From assembly GCF_900291465.1 (NCBI RefSeq), contig NZ_LT985808.1, positions 2,351,762 to 2,415,761 of the forward strand: a stretch of DNA of 64,000 bases, given 5' to 3'. How positions within the stretch are numbered: position 1 is the stretch's first letter; the number at the start of each line of letters is the position of its first letter. This document shows positions 43,801 through 51,858 of this stretch, piece by piece. A model generated the notes under the pieces. That model saw only the letters and a list, made by a program, of their open reading frames with translations, did no database searches and was not told where the DNA came from. This DNA comes from Bacteroides sp. Marseille-P3684. GTDB taxonomy: Bacteria > Bacteroidota > Bacteroidia > Bacteroidales > Bacteroidaceae. The position numbers and the translations under genes were made by a program.

Positions 43801-44214
43801 TCATTCTCCCAAGATGGTAGCCACCACCCTGCGGCTTCCGCCGTGATTCCGGAACTCGCACAGGTAGATGCCTTGCCAGGTCCCCAGGTTCAACCTGCCG
43901 TTCGTGATGGGAAGAGTCAGTTCGACACCGACCAATACCGATTTGGCATGAGCCGGCATGTCATCATCTCCTTCCAGCACATGCTCATAGTAGGATTCTC
44001 GCTCCTTCACCAACCGGTTGAAGATTGACTCCAAATCAGTCCGGACATCGGGGTCGGCATTTTCACAGACTGACAGGCCACAACTGGTATGCTTGATAAA
44101 TAAATGCAAAAGCCCCATACGGGGCAGTTCCGGTAACTGGCGAAGCACCTCGTCAGTCACTAAATGAAATCCCCGCGGACGGGGACGTAACGCAAATTCG
44201 ACTTGTTGAAGCAT
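43801..44214 (-). CDS. YjbQ/UPF0047 family protein
   Basis: A 137-residue protein with the complete UPF0047 pattern: GLLHLFIKHTSCGLSVCENA, DPDVRTDLESIFNRL, DMPAHAKSVLVGVELTLPI and NLGTWQGIYLCEFRNHGGSR. The conserved His, Cys, Asp and Glu residues form the trimeric active-site pocket of this family. E. coli YjbQ shows weak thiamine-phosphate synthase activity; the true role is uncertain. It lies between the CPBP protease and sbcD genes in a long minus-strand unit. Confidence 0.92.
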   Translation of the reverse strand: MLQQVEFALRPRPRGFHLVTDEVLRQLPELPRMGLLHLFIKHTSCGLSVCENADPDVRTDLESIFNRLVKERESYYEHVLEGDDDMPAHAKSVLVGVELTLPITNGRLNLGTWQGIYLCEFRNHGGSRRVVATILGE

Positions 44215-44238
44215 CTTAAAAAAGGATTTGAATGCCGT

Positions 44239-44841
44239 TCAAATGGGAAATAAAACAAAGACAATGACATTGAGCAACGCATGGGACAACATAACCGGAG
44301 AAAGCCAGCGGGAGTCCAAACGGCAAAGTCCTCCCCACAACATACTCAGCAACAATGAACCCACAATCAGCATCCAGTTGAACGACCACACGTACATCGA
44401 TGCAAAGAGCAGTGTGGTCAGCACGTAACCGGTGTTGGCTCCCCAACGTTCAGAAAAGACCTGTTGGATATACCCTCGCCAGAATATTTCTTCCGACGCC
44501 CCCATCAGGAACAAAATGAGGATGGACAGCAGATAGTAGACAGGATCATCATAAAACAGATGGATACGCTCCAAATCAATCTCCAGGACCGGAATCCAGT
44601 CAACCAGGAACTGACTGCCCACATGGCATCCGATGCCCAACACTCCTGCCAGCACCGTCCCGATCAGGATATTCTTCTTATCGACATCCAGGTCAAGGGT
44701 CCATTCCGGATGGAAATGTCCCGCCAAGATAGAGATTAGCACCGACGAGATGGAGAGTATCCACCAGAAGTTGACCAACGGACGTGTCCAGGGTGAGAAC
44801 AGAATAAACCAACAAACGGCTATTACTGCAATGGAGAACAT
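44239..44841 (-). CDS. CPBP-family intramembrane metalloprotease
   Basis: A 200-residue membrane protein with six or so hydrophobic segments (MFSIAVIAVCWFILFSPW, ILSISSVLISILAGHF, NILIGTVLAGVLGIGCHVG, YYLLSILILFLMGAS, YVLTTLLFASMYVW, LIVGSLLLSMLWGGL). Motif 1 of the CAAX/bacteriocin-processing (Abi) family is clear in GASEEIFWRGYIQQVF (EExxxR), with the second and third His/Asn motifs in ASMYVWSFNW and LSHALLNVIV. The ATG at 44841 has GGAGG five bases upstream; a longer TTG start at 44886 would overlap the permease gene. Its placement next to an ABC exporter-like pair and a lipoprotein may suggest processing or export of a substrate. Confidence 0.85.
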   Translation of the reverse strand: MFSIAVIAVCWFILFSPWTRPLVNFWWILSISSVLISILAGHFHPEWTLDLDVDKKNILIGTVLAGVLGIGCHVGSQFLVDWIPVLEIDLERIHLFYDDPVYYLLSILILFLMGASEEIFWRGYIQQVFSERWGANTGYVLTTLLFASMYVWSFNWMLIVGSLLLSMLWGGLCRLDSRWLSPVMLSHALLNVIVFVLFPI

Positions 44842-44870
44842 CGTGCCCTCCGAGATGTGAATCTGTTTTG

Positions 44871-46070
44871 CTATTTTCCGTTCCAAATTTGTCTCAGTTT
44901 ATAATGAATAATACCTATATTTATAATGGATACGAAAAGGAAGAGAAATCCTGCCACCGCAAGGACCGTCTGTACGCTGCTTCCCTCCAACGAGGGGAAT
45001 AATGTTTGCAGGTTATTCAGATACATCCTGCGCAACCCGTAGAGCAACACACAAGCAATGCCTGTAACTCCCAAATTAAGTCCGACAGCCAGTACCTGAT
45101 AAGGCAGGGCTACCTGCACGGGCGAATAACCAATCAGCAGCAGAGTCTGCATCTTCTTCGTATTCTTTTGCAAAAGTAGAAAAATACTCAATATCAAAAT
45201 ATAAAATGACAAGAAGGTTATCACAATTCCGATAAAAAGTACGATTCCGACCAGTATCTGCAGGAACCAGACAGTCTTTCCGGCATCCAAGGTGTTGCCT
45301 TCCACCTCATAGCCACGAGCTTGTATGTACTTGACAATCTCCTCGTCAGCCGGGTTGTTCACTTCTACAATCAGCCGTGAAGGCTCGGCTTTCTTTCCCG
45401 GTGCATAGTAGTGATTGGCCCAATTCATGAACGCTTCAGGCACCAGGATGGTATTCAGCCGATTGGAGAAGCCTACAATCCGTCCGTCATAGACCTCCAC
45501 ATGTCCCCCGCCGGACAAACGTATCTCCAACCGAATCATGGAAAGTACTCCTTCGGACAGTTTCGGCAGATTACGGCTCTGAGCAAAGCCGAAGTTATAC
45601 AGATTCAGGTAGTTGCGAGGAAGAATAATTGGAATGGTCCTGCTCCCCTCTTCATACGTCCATGCTTGGGCATTGACATCGATGTAATCATCCGGAACCG
45701 ATTCGAAGAACATCTCCGTCCCGACCTGCATGCCCGTCCCCAGCATACCGATAGATGCCGACACATCATAGAGCGAGGAGGTGAAAGTTCCGACCTGCCG
45801 GGTAAAAGGCTGGTCACGGAATCCCTGTATCTCACGGGCAGAAAAGGTCCCCTTGCCTCCCAAAAGCGAGCCCAGTGTGCTCACCGGTTTAGACACAATC
45901 AGGAACTCACGCTTGAAAAAAGCATCTTTGCCCTGGAACAAAGGCAAGATGTCGGCATAAAATTGCAATCCGAACAAGATGATAAGCATCCCCAACAGAT
46001 TTGCCACAAAGAAGCCCACCAGCTGGGTAACGCTTACATGTTCGCGTAAAAGTTTCCACAACAGATTCAT
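44871..46070 (-). CDS. ABC transporter permease, FtsX/MacB-like
   Basis: A 399-residue membrane protein: one hydrophobic segment near the N-terminus (LVGFFVANLLGMLIILFGLQ), a large periplasmic domain of about 220 residues, and three segments at the C-terminus (ILVGIVLFIGIVITFLSFYI, VLAVGLNLGVTGIACVLLYG, TVLAVAGFLFLFVSIINIGI). This 1+3 topology is that of FtsX/LolC/MacB-type permeases, which act on the periplasmic side or the outer leaflet rather than as classic importers. The start overlaps the ATPase stop by four bases, so the pair forms one transporter. The substrate is unknown; lipoprotein or lipid handling is plausible. Confidence 0.87.
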   Translation of the reverse strand: MNLLWKLLREHVSVTQLVGFFVANLLGMLIILFGLQFYADILPLFQGKDAFFKREFLIVSKPVSTLGSLLGGKGTFSAREIQGFRDQPFTRQVGTFTSSLYDVSASIGMLGTGMQVGTEMFFESVPDDYIDVNAQAWTYEEGSRTIPIILPRNYLNLYNFGFAQSRNLPKLSEGVLSMIRLEIRLSGGGHVEVYDGRIVGFSNRLNTILVPEAFMNWANHYYAPGKKAEPSRLIVEVNNPADEEIVKYIQARGYEVEGNTLDAGKTVWFLQILVGIVLFIGIVITFLSFYILILSIFLLLQKNTKKMQTLLLIGYSPVQVALPYQVLAVGLNLGVTGIACVLLYGLRRMYLNNLQTLFPSLEGSSVQTVLAVAGFLFLFVSIINIGIIHYKLRQIWNGK

Positions 46071-46711
46071 AAATGAAGTATCTTCGAATAGTTCAACGGC
46101 AACTGTTTTCCAATGGAAGTAACGATGATTCCGGCGTTCCGAGCCTCTGCCTCCTCCTTCAACAGGACAGCCATCGCTTCTGCATTGGCATCATCAAGAT
46201 GACTTACCGGCTCATCGAGGAATATGAAGTCAAAGGGCTGGCAGATAGCCCGGACAAATGCCACCCGCTGTTGCTGGCCGAAAGATATCTTACCCACCGG
46301 AGTCCGAAGTTTATCGGAGAGTCCCAGTCGCTCCAGGCATTCTTCCACTTGTCGGTGCGTCTTGTAAGCGGTCAGCTTGTTTTTCAGTTCTATATTTTCC
46401 CAGACCGTCAGTCCCGGGAACAGACGCAGCTCCTGAAACAACATGCTGAGACTCCGTTTCCGCAACTGTACCCAATCGCCTGTCTTCAAACGGCGAATAT
46501 CCTTTCCGTCAAAACAAATCGTTCCTTCATAATCCTCCCGATATCCATATACATAACTGCACAACGAAGTTTTTCCCGTACCGGAAGCAGCTTCTATCAG
46601 GACATGTTCCCCACGCCGGAAAGACAACTCCCGATGCCATACATCGGAAACAGGCTGTACCTGTCCGCTGAATGCCATCGGGAGTGTATGATCCAATTTA
46701 ATGAGTTCCAT
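46067..46711 (-). CDS. ABC transporter ATP-binding protein
   Basis: A 214-residue single-domain ATPase, partner of the downstream permease. It has Walker A LIEAASGTGKTSLCSYVYGY, a Q-loop in SMLFQELRLFPGLTVWENIE, signature ISFGQQQRVAFVRAICQ, Walker B FIFLDEPVSHLDDANAEA and a C-terminal GIIVTSIGKQLPL where the H-loop His is expected but appears as Ser/Ile, so the switch residue may be missing. It is of the LolD/MacB type by length and partner. The ATG at 46711 overlaps the end of the DUF4836 gene by 14 bases; the longer frame is inside that gene. Confidence 0.88.
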   Translation of the reverse strand: MELIKLDHTLPMAFSGQVQPVSDVWHRELSFRRGEHVLIEAASGTGKTSLCSYVYGYREDYEGTICFDGKDIRRLKTGDWVQLRKRSLSMLFQELRLFPGLTVWENIELKNKLTAYKTHRQVEECLERLGLSDKLRTPVGKISFGQQQRVAFVRAICQPFDFIFLDEPVSHLDDANAEAMAVLLKEEAEARNAGIIVTSIGKQLPLNYSKILHL

Positions 46712-48221
46712 AAAGCGATACCACTTTAGCCAAGATTTGCTGCAAGAGATTTGCATCCTTGTCCACAGCCGTCAGCTCCATCCGGCATTCGTTGGCATCT
46801 TTTGCATACAGGGTCACTGCATCAAAGAGTTCAATAATCGGCATGGATACCCGGAGACGGGGGTCGCTTTTCAGCATGCTCGACTGCTTCTCCACTGACC
46901 GGTGAATATCCATCCGCATGTAGAACAGGCAACCTTCCGCATCAGCTGCCCAGTCGGCTGCCTTACCGTCCGGCTGCAACACATTGGCATCACTTGTGCA
47001 ATAGAAATGATTCTCCTTGTCGACTCCCAGCCACAGCTTCATCTTCTGCTGTTCCAGGCTGTATTGACGAGGTGAATCCTTCTGCATGTTCAGCCCCAGC
47101 ATATTCAGGGTCTGTTGCATCACGTCCATATCCTCCAGAATGGAGTCATTGTCAAGCTCCGCCTGCACGGTAAACAACGGGAAAATGCCAGCTGACGAGT
47201 CCGGTATGATATCCGCACTTACTGCCACATCTCCATCCATAGAAGATATCAGCTTCTGGATATTGAATCCAAAGACGGCACCTTCCAAAAGCTGTTTGAC
47301 CGGAGCGTTTTCTTTCAGTTGTTGATACAGTTTCGGTCCGTCAATGCCGACACCGGCCCAAATCCATGGCGAAGCATTCCCGGTTGGGAAGAATTTTCCA
47401 TCCAGCGGTTTGAGTATCTTTGCCTGTTCTTCATAGTGCTTGGCTGCAGCTTCATTGGCTATCAGCACTTCAGAGTGGAGCACTACTTTTCCTTCTTCAA
47501 AATCCAGATTAACCAAGTAGTGGATATCATCCAGCTGCACATCACGCGGAAGTCCCATTTGAGGAACCATTTTTTTAATCTCCTCAGGTACAATCTCCAT
47601 GCTCATCCAACCGGAGATATCTCCCTGTTCCTCGTCCATCTTCTCACAGTCCTCCGTTGCCTGGAAACTGTCTTCCGGACGCTGATTGATCCATCCCATG
47701 GAACGCAAACGCAACGCATCCGATGTGGCGGAGCCTGATGACGCCATCGTGATCATGGCTAATTCATCATTCATTATAACAACTCCGTCGCCCTGTACAT
47801 CATAGTCAAATCCATCTTCAGACTTCCATGCTACTTCCGTCTCCCCTCTCCATATACGGGAAAAAAACTCTTTGAAATCACTTTTGTCCGCCAACTTGGC
47901 AACTACGGCTATTTCGTCTTTCGCGGTCCTGAAGGTATAAACGGGTTGGTCGAAATCAATCCCCATACCGGCAGGGTCATCCAGCAACTCACCGGCAAAC
48001 GCACGGTCCTCTTCCGGAACATTCTCTTCAATCAGCTTTTTGACGGATTGTGCCATCTTCGGGTCAGTCAACCCTCCTTTCTTGACCAATGCTTTAAAAT
48101 CAGTTGCAACAACCATCTTTACATCCGAAGGAATCGCAGTACGGATGTCTCTCTCTTTGCTACATGCTGCCAACAATAGTAAAAGGAATAAGCAGGCAGC
48201 TCCTGTGAACTTGTTTTTCAT
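46698..48221 (-). CDS. DUF4836-type lipoprotein
   Basis: A 507-residue exported lipoprotein with signal peptide MKNKFTGAACLFLLLLLAAC and a clear lipobox (LLAAC). The mature protein begins SKERDIRTAIPSDVKMVVAT, followed by VVAKLADKSDFKEFFSRIWR and repeated beta-rich modules (VVLHSEVLIANEAAAKHYEE, GDVAVSADIIPDSSAGIFPL). It fits the DUF4836 family of Bacteroidales, of unknown function. It is the second gene after rsmE (6 bases) and overlaps the ABC ATPase gene, so it could be a substrate or partner of that transporter. Confidence 0.8.
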   Translation of the reverse strand: MKNKFTGAACLFLLLLLAACSKERDIRTAIPSDVKMVVATDFKALVKKGGLTDPKMAQSVKKLIEENVPEEDRAFAGELLDDPAGMGIDFDQPVYTFRTAKDEIAVVAKLADKSDFKEFFSRIWRGETEVAWKSEDGFDYDVQGDGVVIMNDELAMITMASSGSATSDALRLRSMGWINQRPEDSFQATEDCEKMDEEQGDISGWMSMEIVPEEIKKMVPQMGLPRDVQLDDIHYLVNLDFEEGKVVLHSEVLIANEAAAKHYEEQAKILKPLDGKFFPTGNASPWIWAGVGIDGPKLYQQLKENAPVKQLLEGAVFGFNIQKLISSMDGDVAVSADIIPDSSAGIFPLFTVQAELDNDSILEDMDVMQQTLNMLGLNMQKDSPRQYSLEQQKMKLWLGVDKENHFYCTSDANVLQPDGKAADWAADAEGCLFYMRMDIHRSVEKQSSMLKSDPRLRVSMPIIELFDAVTLYAKDANECRMELTAVDKDANLLQQILAKVVSLYGTH

Positions 48222-48227
48222 AGGCTA

Positions 48228-48929
48228 TTAGTTTTGGTGATACAAATTCATCAAATGAACGGCAACCAATGCGGCTGTCTCTGTACGCAAACGCGATTTG
48301 CCCAGACTGATTGGACGGAAACCTTGCGAAACAGCCAGCTCCACCTCTTCCGGACTGAAATCTCCTTCAGGACCGACAAGTACCAATGTATCTCTATCAG
48401 AGGTCAACACATCTTTCAACAAAGGCTTCTCTCCTTCATAACAGTGAGCAATAAATTTATCTCCGGGAAAATCTTGTCGAATGAACTTCTCAAACGGAAT
48501 CATCTCGTTCACCTGCGGCTTACGTGCTTTCAATGACTGTTTGACGGCTGATACGACTATCTTTTCAATGCGCTCGGTCTTAATTACCTTCCTTTCAGAA
48601 AAGCGGCAATTTAGAAAAGACAACTCGTCCATACCAATCTCCGTCGCTTTTTCAGCGAACCACTCCGTCCGGTCCATATTCTTAGTAGGTGCCATAGCCA
48701 GGTGCAAATGCCCCCGCCACAGAGGAGGCTGCGTTTCCTGTTCAAGGATGGTAAAAAGGCAACGTTTACCGGTAGCTGCAGTAATCTGTGCCTTATAAAA
48801 GCATCCCCTCCCGTCAGTCAGTGTGATCTCATCTCCCTGCGACAAACGCAACACCCGAAGACAATGAGCAGCTTCTTCTTCAGGAAGCTCTTGCCTAACG
48901 CTTATTTCCGGTACATAAAATACATGCAT
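48228..48929 (-). CDS. rsmE: 16S rRNA (uracil1498-N3)-methyltransferase
   Basis: Methylates U1498 of 16S rRNA using SAM. The 233-residue protein has the N-terminal PUA-like part (EEAAHCLRVLRLSQGDEITL, TDGRGCFYKAQITA) and the SPOUT knotted domain with MAPTKNMDRTEWFAEKATEI, SERKVIKTERIEKIVVSAVK and the knot motifs VLVGPEGDFSPEEVELAVSQ and SLGKSRLRTETAALVAVHL. The length is normal. It appears to head an eight-gene minus-strand unit; its 5' leader carries a hairpin and a short upstream ORF. Confidence 0.95.
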   Translation of the reverse strand: MHVFYVPEISVRQELPEEEAAHCLRVLRLSQGDEITLTDGRGCFYKAQITAATGKRCLFTILEQETQPPLWRGHLHLAMAPTKNMDRTEWFAEKATEIGMDELSFLNCRFSERKVIKTERIEKIVVSAVKQSLKARKPQVNEMIPFEKFIRQDFPGDKFIAHCYEGEKPLLKDVLTSDRDTLVLVGPEGDFSPEEVELAVSQGFRPISLGKSRLRTETAALVAVHLMNLYHQN

Positions 48930-49077
48930 AGAATATCATTTTTGCAGACAAAAGTAATGAAACATTTTGGGAAGTCAATAGCCGGAAGGGAGTAAACAAA
49001 CACGTTGGGAAGGGTATATAAAAAAAGAAGGGAATCTCACGATCCCCAATCTTCCTTAACCTTAAATCTAATACCAT
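48895..49077 (-). CDS. Short upstream ORF in the rsmE leader (candidate leader peptide)
   Basis: An ATG at 49077 opens a frame starting MVLDLRLRKIGDREIPFFFY that runs through a terminator-like hairpin and T-run and ends inside rsmE. From memory, a very similar short sequence occurs before other Bacteroides genes; I cannot verify this here. Translation of the first codons would place a ribosome over the hairpin, as in attenuation. The downstream part of the frame is not protein-like. Coding status is uncertain. Confidence 0.35.
   Translation of the reverse strand: MVLDLRLRKIGDREIPFFFYIPFPTCLFTPFRLLTSQNVSLLLSAKMIFYACILCTGNKR
49021..49047 (-). terminator. Tetraloop terminator-like hairpin in the rsmE leader
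   Basis: On the minus strand GGGGATC and GATTCCC pair (7 bp, one G-U) around a GTGA tetraloop, followed by TTC and a run of seven T. It lies 92 bases upstream of the rsmE start and about 45 bases downstream of the promoter, so it could end a short RNA or act as an attenuator. Confidence 0.65.
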
Positions 49078-49090
49078 GAAAAACACAGTG

Positions 49091-49118
49091 CAAAGATAGG
49101 CACATTTATGTTATGCAA
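49091..49118 (-). promoter_or_regulatory. Bacteroidota promoter of the rsmE leader
   Basis: TATCTTTG (complement of 49091-49098) matches TAnnTTTG, with a TTG (complement of 49116-49118) 17 nt upstream. Transcription would begin just before the short ORF. Confidence 0.6.
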
Positions 49119-49312
49119 CACATAATCGGGTAAAAAAGTGCGTTATATTAACGCTTTTTATGCTGTAGAACATATTTTCAGGGATGAAGGCTTTAAGAAT
49201 GTGTTGTATTAACACTTGTTTAATCCAAAGAATACCTGAGAAGGCATTTTCAGCATCATTATGCTGTTCCGTGTTCGTTACCGACAAACATTGATGGCAT
49301 AATTCTAAAGAA
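49119..49312. other. Gene-free stretch with small hairpins
   Basis: About 190 AT-rich bases. Two short hairpins are visible: gcgtta/taacgc near 49143-49157 and cagcat/atgctg near 49250-49266. No gene is supported. Confidence 0.4.
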
Positions 49313-49351
49313 AGCCCGACCTATTTGTCGTTTTGACAAACAAGTCGGGCT
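49313..49351 (-). terminator. Intrinsic terminator of the RlmI-like gene
   Basis: Arms 49313-49320 (agcccgac) and 49344-49351 (gtcgggct), extended inward by ttgtc/gacaa pairing. The minus strand continues TTTCTTTAG. Confidence 0.8.
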
Positions 49352-49374
49352 AAATCCTATCTTCTTTTTCCTTT

Positions 49375-50571
49375 TTACTCTACATAGAGCACCAGACCTT
49401 TCAGATATTCCCCTTCGGGATGATAGATGTTGACGGGATGATCGGCTGGCTGTGTCAGCTGATGCAAAATACGGACACTGCGACCGGACATGGCTGCTGC
49501 CGTAAAAACGGCTGTACGGAAGTTCTCTTTGGTCACGACCTGTGAACAGGAGAAAGTGAAAAGGATACCACCCGGACGTATTTTCTCAAATGCCTTGGCA
49601 TTCAGCTTGCGGTATCCTTGCAGTGCATTTCGCAAAGCATCCTTATGCTTGGCGAAAGCAGGAGGGTCCAATATAATCAGGTCATATTGATGTCCCATAC
49701 GGTCAAGGTACTTGAAAGCATCTTCTGCAAACGCTTCATGGCGCGGATCTCCGGGGAAGTTCAGCTGCACATTCTCGTTTGTCAAATCAATGGCTTTGGC
49801 AGAGCTGTCCACCGAATGTACCAGACGGGCTCCTCCACGCATCGCATAGAACGAGAAACCTCCGGTATAGCAAAACATATTGAGTACATCGCGCCCTTTG
49901 GCATATTTTTCCAGCAAGGCACGATTCTCGCGTTGGTCGACAAAAAAGCCGGTCTTCTGCCCTTTTAACCAATCCACATGGAACCTGAGTCCATATTCCA
50001 TGGCCACATTGTCCGTACTTCCACCCTTGATAAAACCATTCTCTGCATCCAGTTCTGCTTTAAAAGGTAAAGTCGTCTCTGACTTATAATAGATGTTCTG
50101 CACGACATCACCCATCACTTCGGCCAATGCTTCGGCTATCTGCATGCGACAGACATGCATTCCGACAGAATGAGCCTGCATGACTGCCGTATGGGCATAA
50201 ATATCGATTACCAATCCGGGCAGGTTGTCACCTTCTCCATGTACCAATCGGTAGGTGTTGTTGTGTGGATTCTCCGCCACACCGATACTGCGACGCAAAT
50301 CGTAGGCTATCTGTAACTTGCGTTTCCAAAACGCAGAGTCAATCACTTCGTCCCGAAAGGTCAGTACACGGACGGCAATACTGCCTACCTGAAAATGACC
50401 AATAGCAATGAACTCCTTCTGTGAAGTGTAAACACTGACGATTTCTCCTTCATCGGGTTCTCCTTCAATATGATGGATGGCCCCCGAAAAAATCCATGGA
50501 TGGAAACGCTTTAAAGACTCCTCTTTCCCTGCTTTCAGAAATACTTTCTTATAACTCATAGATTTATTCAT
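49375..50571 (-). CDS. Class I SAM-dependent rRNA methyltransferase (RlmI-like)
   Basis: A 398-residue protein of the RlmI family, which methylates cytosine-5 in 23S rRNA. The N-terminal PUA-type domain reads FLKAGKEESLKRFHPWIFSG, then DEGEIVSVYTSQKEFIAIGH. The central part has LVHGEGDNLPGLVIDIYAHT. The SAM-binding core contains VLNMFCYTGGFSFYAMRGGA, VHSVDSSAKAIDLTNENVQL and the DPPAF catalytic motif in LIILDPPAFAKHKDALRNAL; the FTFSCSQVVTKENFRTAV segment holds the catalytic Cys. The start overlaps the exonuclease stop by 8 bases. Confidence 0.9.
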   Translation of the reverse strand: MNKSMSYKKVFLKAGKEESLKRFHPWIFSGAIHHIEGEPDEGEIVSVYTSQKEFIAIGHFQVGSIAVRVLTFRDEVIDSAFWKRKLQIAYDLRRSIGVAENPHNNTYRLVHGEGDNLPGLVIDIYAHTAVMQAHSVGMHVCRMQIAEALAEVMGDVVQNIYYKSETTLPFKAELDAENGFIKGGSTDNVAMEYGLRFHVDWLKGQKTGFFVDQRENRALLEKYAKGRDVLNMFCYTGGFSFYAMRGGARLVHSVDSSAKAIDLTNENVQLNFPGDPRHEAFAEDAFKYLDRMGHQYDLIILDPPAFAKHKDALRNALQGYRKLNAKAFEKIRPGGILFTFSCSQVVTKENFRTAVFTAAAMSGRSVRILHQLTQPADHPVNIYHPEGEYLKGLVLYVE

Positions 50572-51208
50572 GTGGTACTACTTCGATGTTTTCAATGGTG
50601 GTGCACTCCAGATGGTAGTCACCGGAGCCTTGCAACTCTTCCAACAGATTGTAGATCTTCAGACATGCCCAAGCATCAATGGCAGCATAGACCTTCTGAC
50701 CATCAGACAATACATCCGCTTCCCAATTGGAAAGACGCTGGGACTTCGATATTTTCTGTCCGAACAGGTTCGCATATATCTTCTGAAGGCTCTGATCCTT
50801 GATACCGAATTGGTGAACATAGTCCTGCAACTCGATAAAGTTACCTGGAACAAAGTCACTTCTCCGTCGCAAGGCTCCAAAATCATCCTTCAGCGACAGT
50901 CCGATTTTCTCCACCGTCTCATCTTCCAGAAAGCGCTTCAACGATTCTGGAAAACCTATATAGTTCAAGCGGAACAAGAAGCAGGTATCGGCAGTAGATA
51001 TCTGGACCAATGCAACCTTATGCACTTGTCCGCTTACAAAAGACGGACGTGTCTCCGTATCTACTCCCACCCGTGGATAAGTCATTAAATAGTCTATTGC
51101 TTTGTTTGCCTCTGCTTCAGTCTGTATGCAGACGATACGTCCTTCAAACATCACTTTGGGCAAAGCGGCCAATTCGGCCTTTGGAAATACATCTCTTATT
51201 GTCTTCAT
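50564..51208 (-). CDS. RNase D-like 3'-5' exonuclease
   Basis: A 214-residue DEDD-type exonuclease. Exo I is YPRVGVDTETRPSF (DxE), Exo II lies in IGLSLKDDFGALRRRSDF (D), and Exo III is QKVYAAIDAWACLKIYNLLE (YxxxD), so the DEDDy set is complete. There is no HRDC domain, so it is shorter than RNase D; in Bacteroidota such proteins are common small exonucleases. It abuts DUF5063 directly (TGA then ATG) and overlaps the RlmI-like gene, so the three form an operon. DNA or RNA preference cannot be told. Confidence 0.88.
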   Translation of the reverse strand: MKTIRDVFPKAELAALPKVMFEGRIVCIQTEAEANKAIDYLMTYPRVGVDTETRPSFVSGQVHKVALVQISTADTCFLFRLNYIGFPESLKRFLEDETVEKIGLSLKDDFGALRRRSDFVPGNFIELQDYVHQFGIKDQSLQKIYANLFGQKISKSQRLSNWEADVLSDGQKVYAAIDAWACLKIYNLLEELQGSGDYHLECTTIENIEVVPHE

Positions 51209-51769
51209 TCAGTCGTTGTAATCTTCATGTAACTCTTCTGCGTCATCCTCATCGGCAGGTGCGTATTTCACTTCATGCAAGGCACGCATGGTGTTGACCA
51301 ATGTTTGTCCCCAATATAGTGCAAAATTCTCCTCACAGATAGCCAGCGCATCGTTCATGGTCTCGTCAAACCCCAAGCGGTAAACGCTGACAAAGTTCTT
51401 CACATCCTGATAGATGTCAGCCAAGTCTTCCGAAATGGTCTTGCGGATGGGGGTATCGCTGTAACGCATATCATCCAGAAAGACATCCAGATAATCGTCG
51501 CGTTCGCCCATCACTCCCGCCACACTAAGACGCACCACTTCATAATCTGATTCGTTCACAAACGTCTCCGGTTCCGTCATTCCTATGGATTCACAGGGAG
51601 GGAGCATGGAAGCTTTCAGATAGAGCAACGGCAGAATCTTCAGTGCCGTGTCTACAAACTGACGGCGAGGTCTGGTATTTGCACGCTCCAGAAAGCCACA
51701 GAACTCAGCAGCTACCGTGACAAACTCAACCGTATCACGATGAAATATGACAGAATTGTTAGTGTCCAT
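51209..51769 (-). CDS. DUF5063 domain protein
   Basis: A 186-residue, acidic, mostly helical protein: FHRDTVEFVTVAAEFCGFLE, then RRQFVDTALKILPLLYLKAS, DYEVVRLSVAGVMGERDDYL, SEDLADIYQDVKNFVSVYRL and ENFALYWGQTLVNTMRALHE, ending in an Asp/Glu-rich tail (PADEDDAEELHEDYND). It matches the DUF5063 family as I recall it; no catalytic motif is visible and the function is unknown. It is the first gene of an operon with an RNase D-like exonuclease and an rRNA methyltransferase, which hints at a role in RNA metabolism. Confidence 0.8.
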   Translation of the reverse strand: MDTNNSVIFHRDTVEFVTVAAEFCGFLERANTRPRRQFVDTALKILPLLYLKASMLPPCESIGMTEPETFVNESDYEVVRLSVAGVMGERDDYLDVFLDDMRYSDTPIRKTISEDLADIYQDVKNFVSVYRLGFDETMNDALAICEENFALYWGQTLVNTMRALHEVKYAPADEDDAEELHEDYND

Positions 51770-51788
51770 AATTTCTTATTTTGAGTTG

Positions 51789-51818
51789 CAAAGGTACTAA
51801 AAACACAGCACCCTACAA
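51789..51818 (-). promoter_or_regulatory. Bacteroidota promoter for the DUF5063-exonuclease-RlmI operon
   Basis: TACCTTTG (complement of 51789-51796) and TTG (complement of 51816-51818) with a 19-nt spacer, 20 bases before the ATG at 51769. Confidence 0.65.
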
Positions 51819-51858
51819 GCTGTTTCCGCAAAAGAGAAGACCGGACAAAGCTTTCTGT

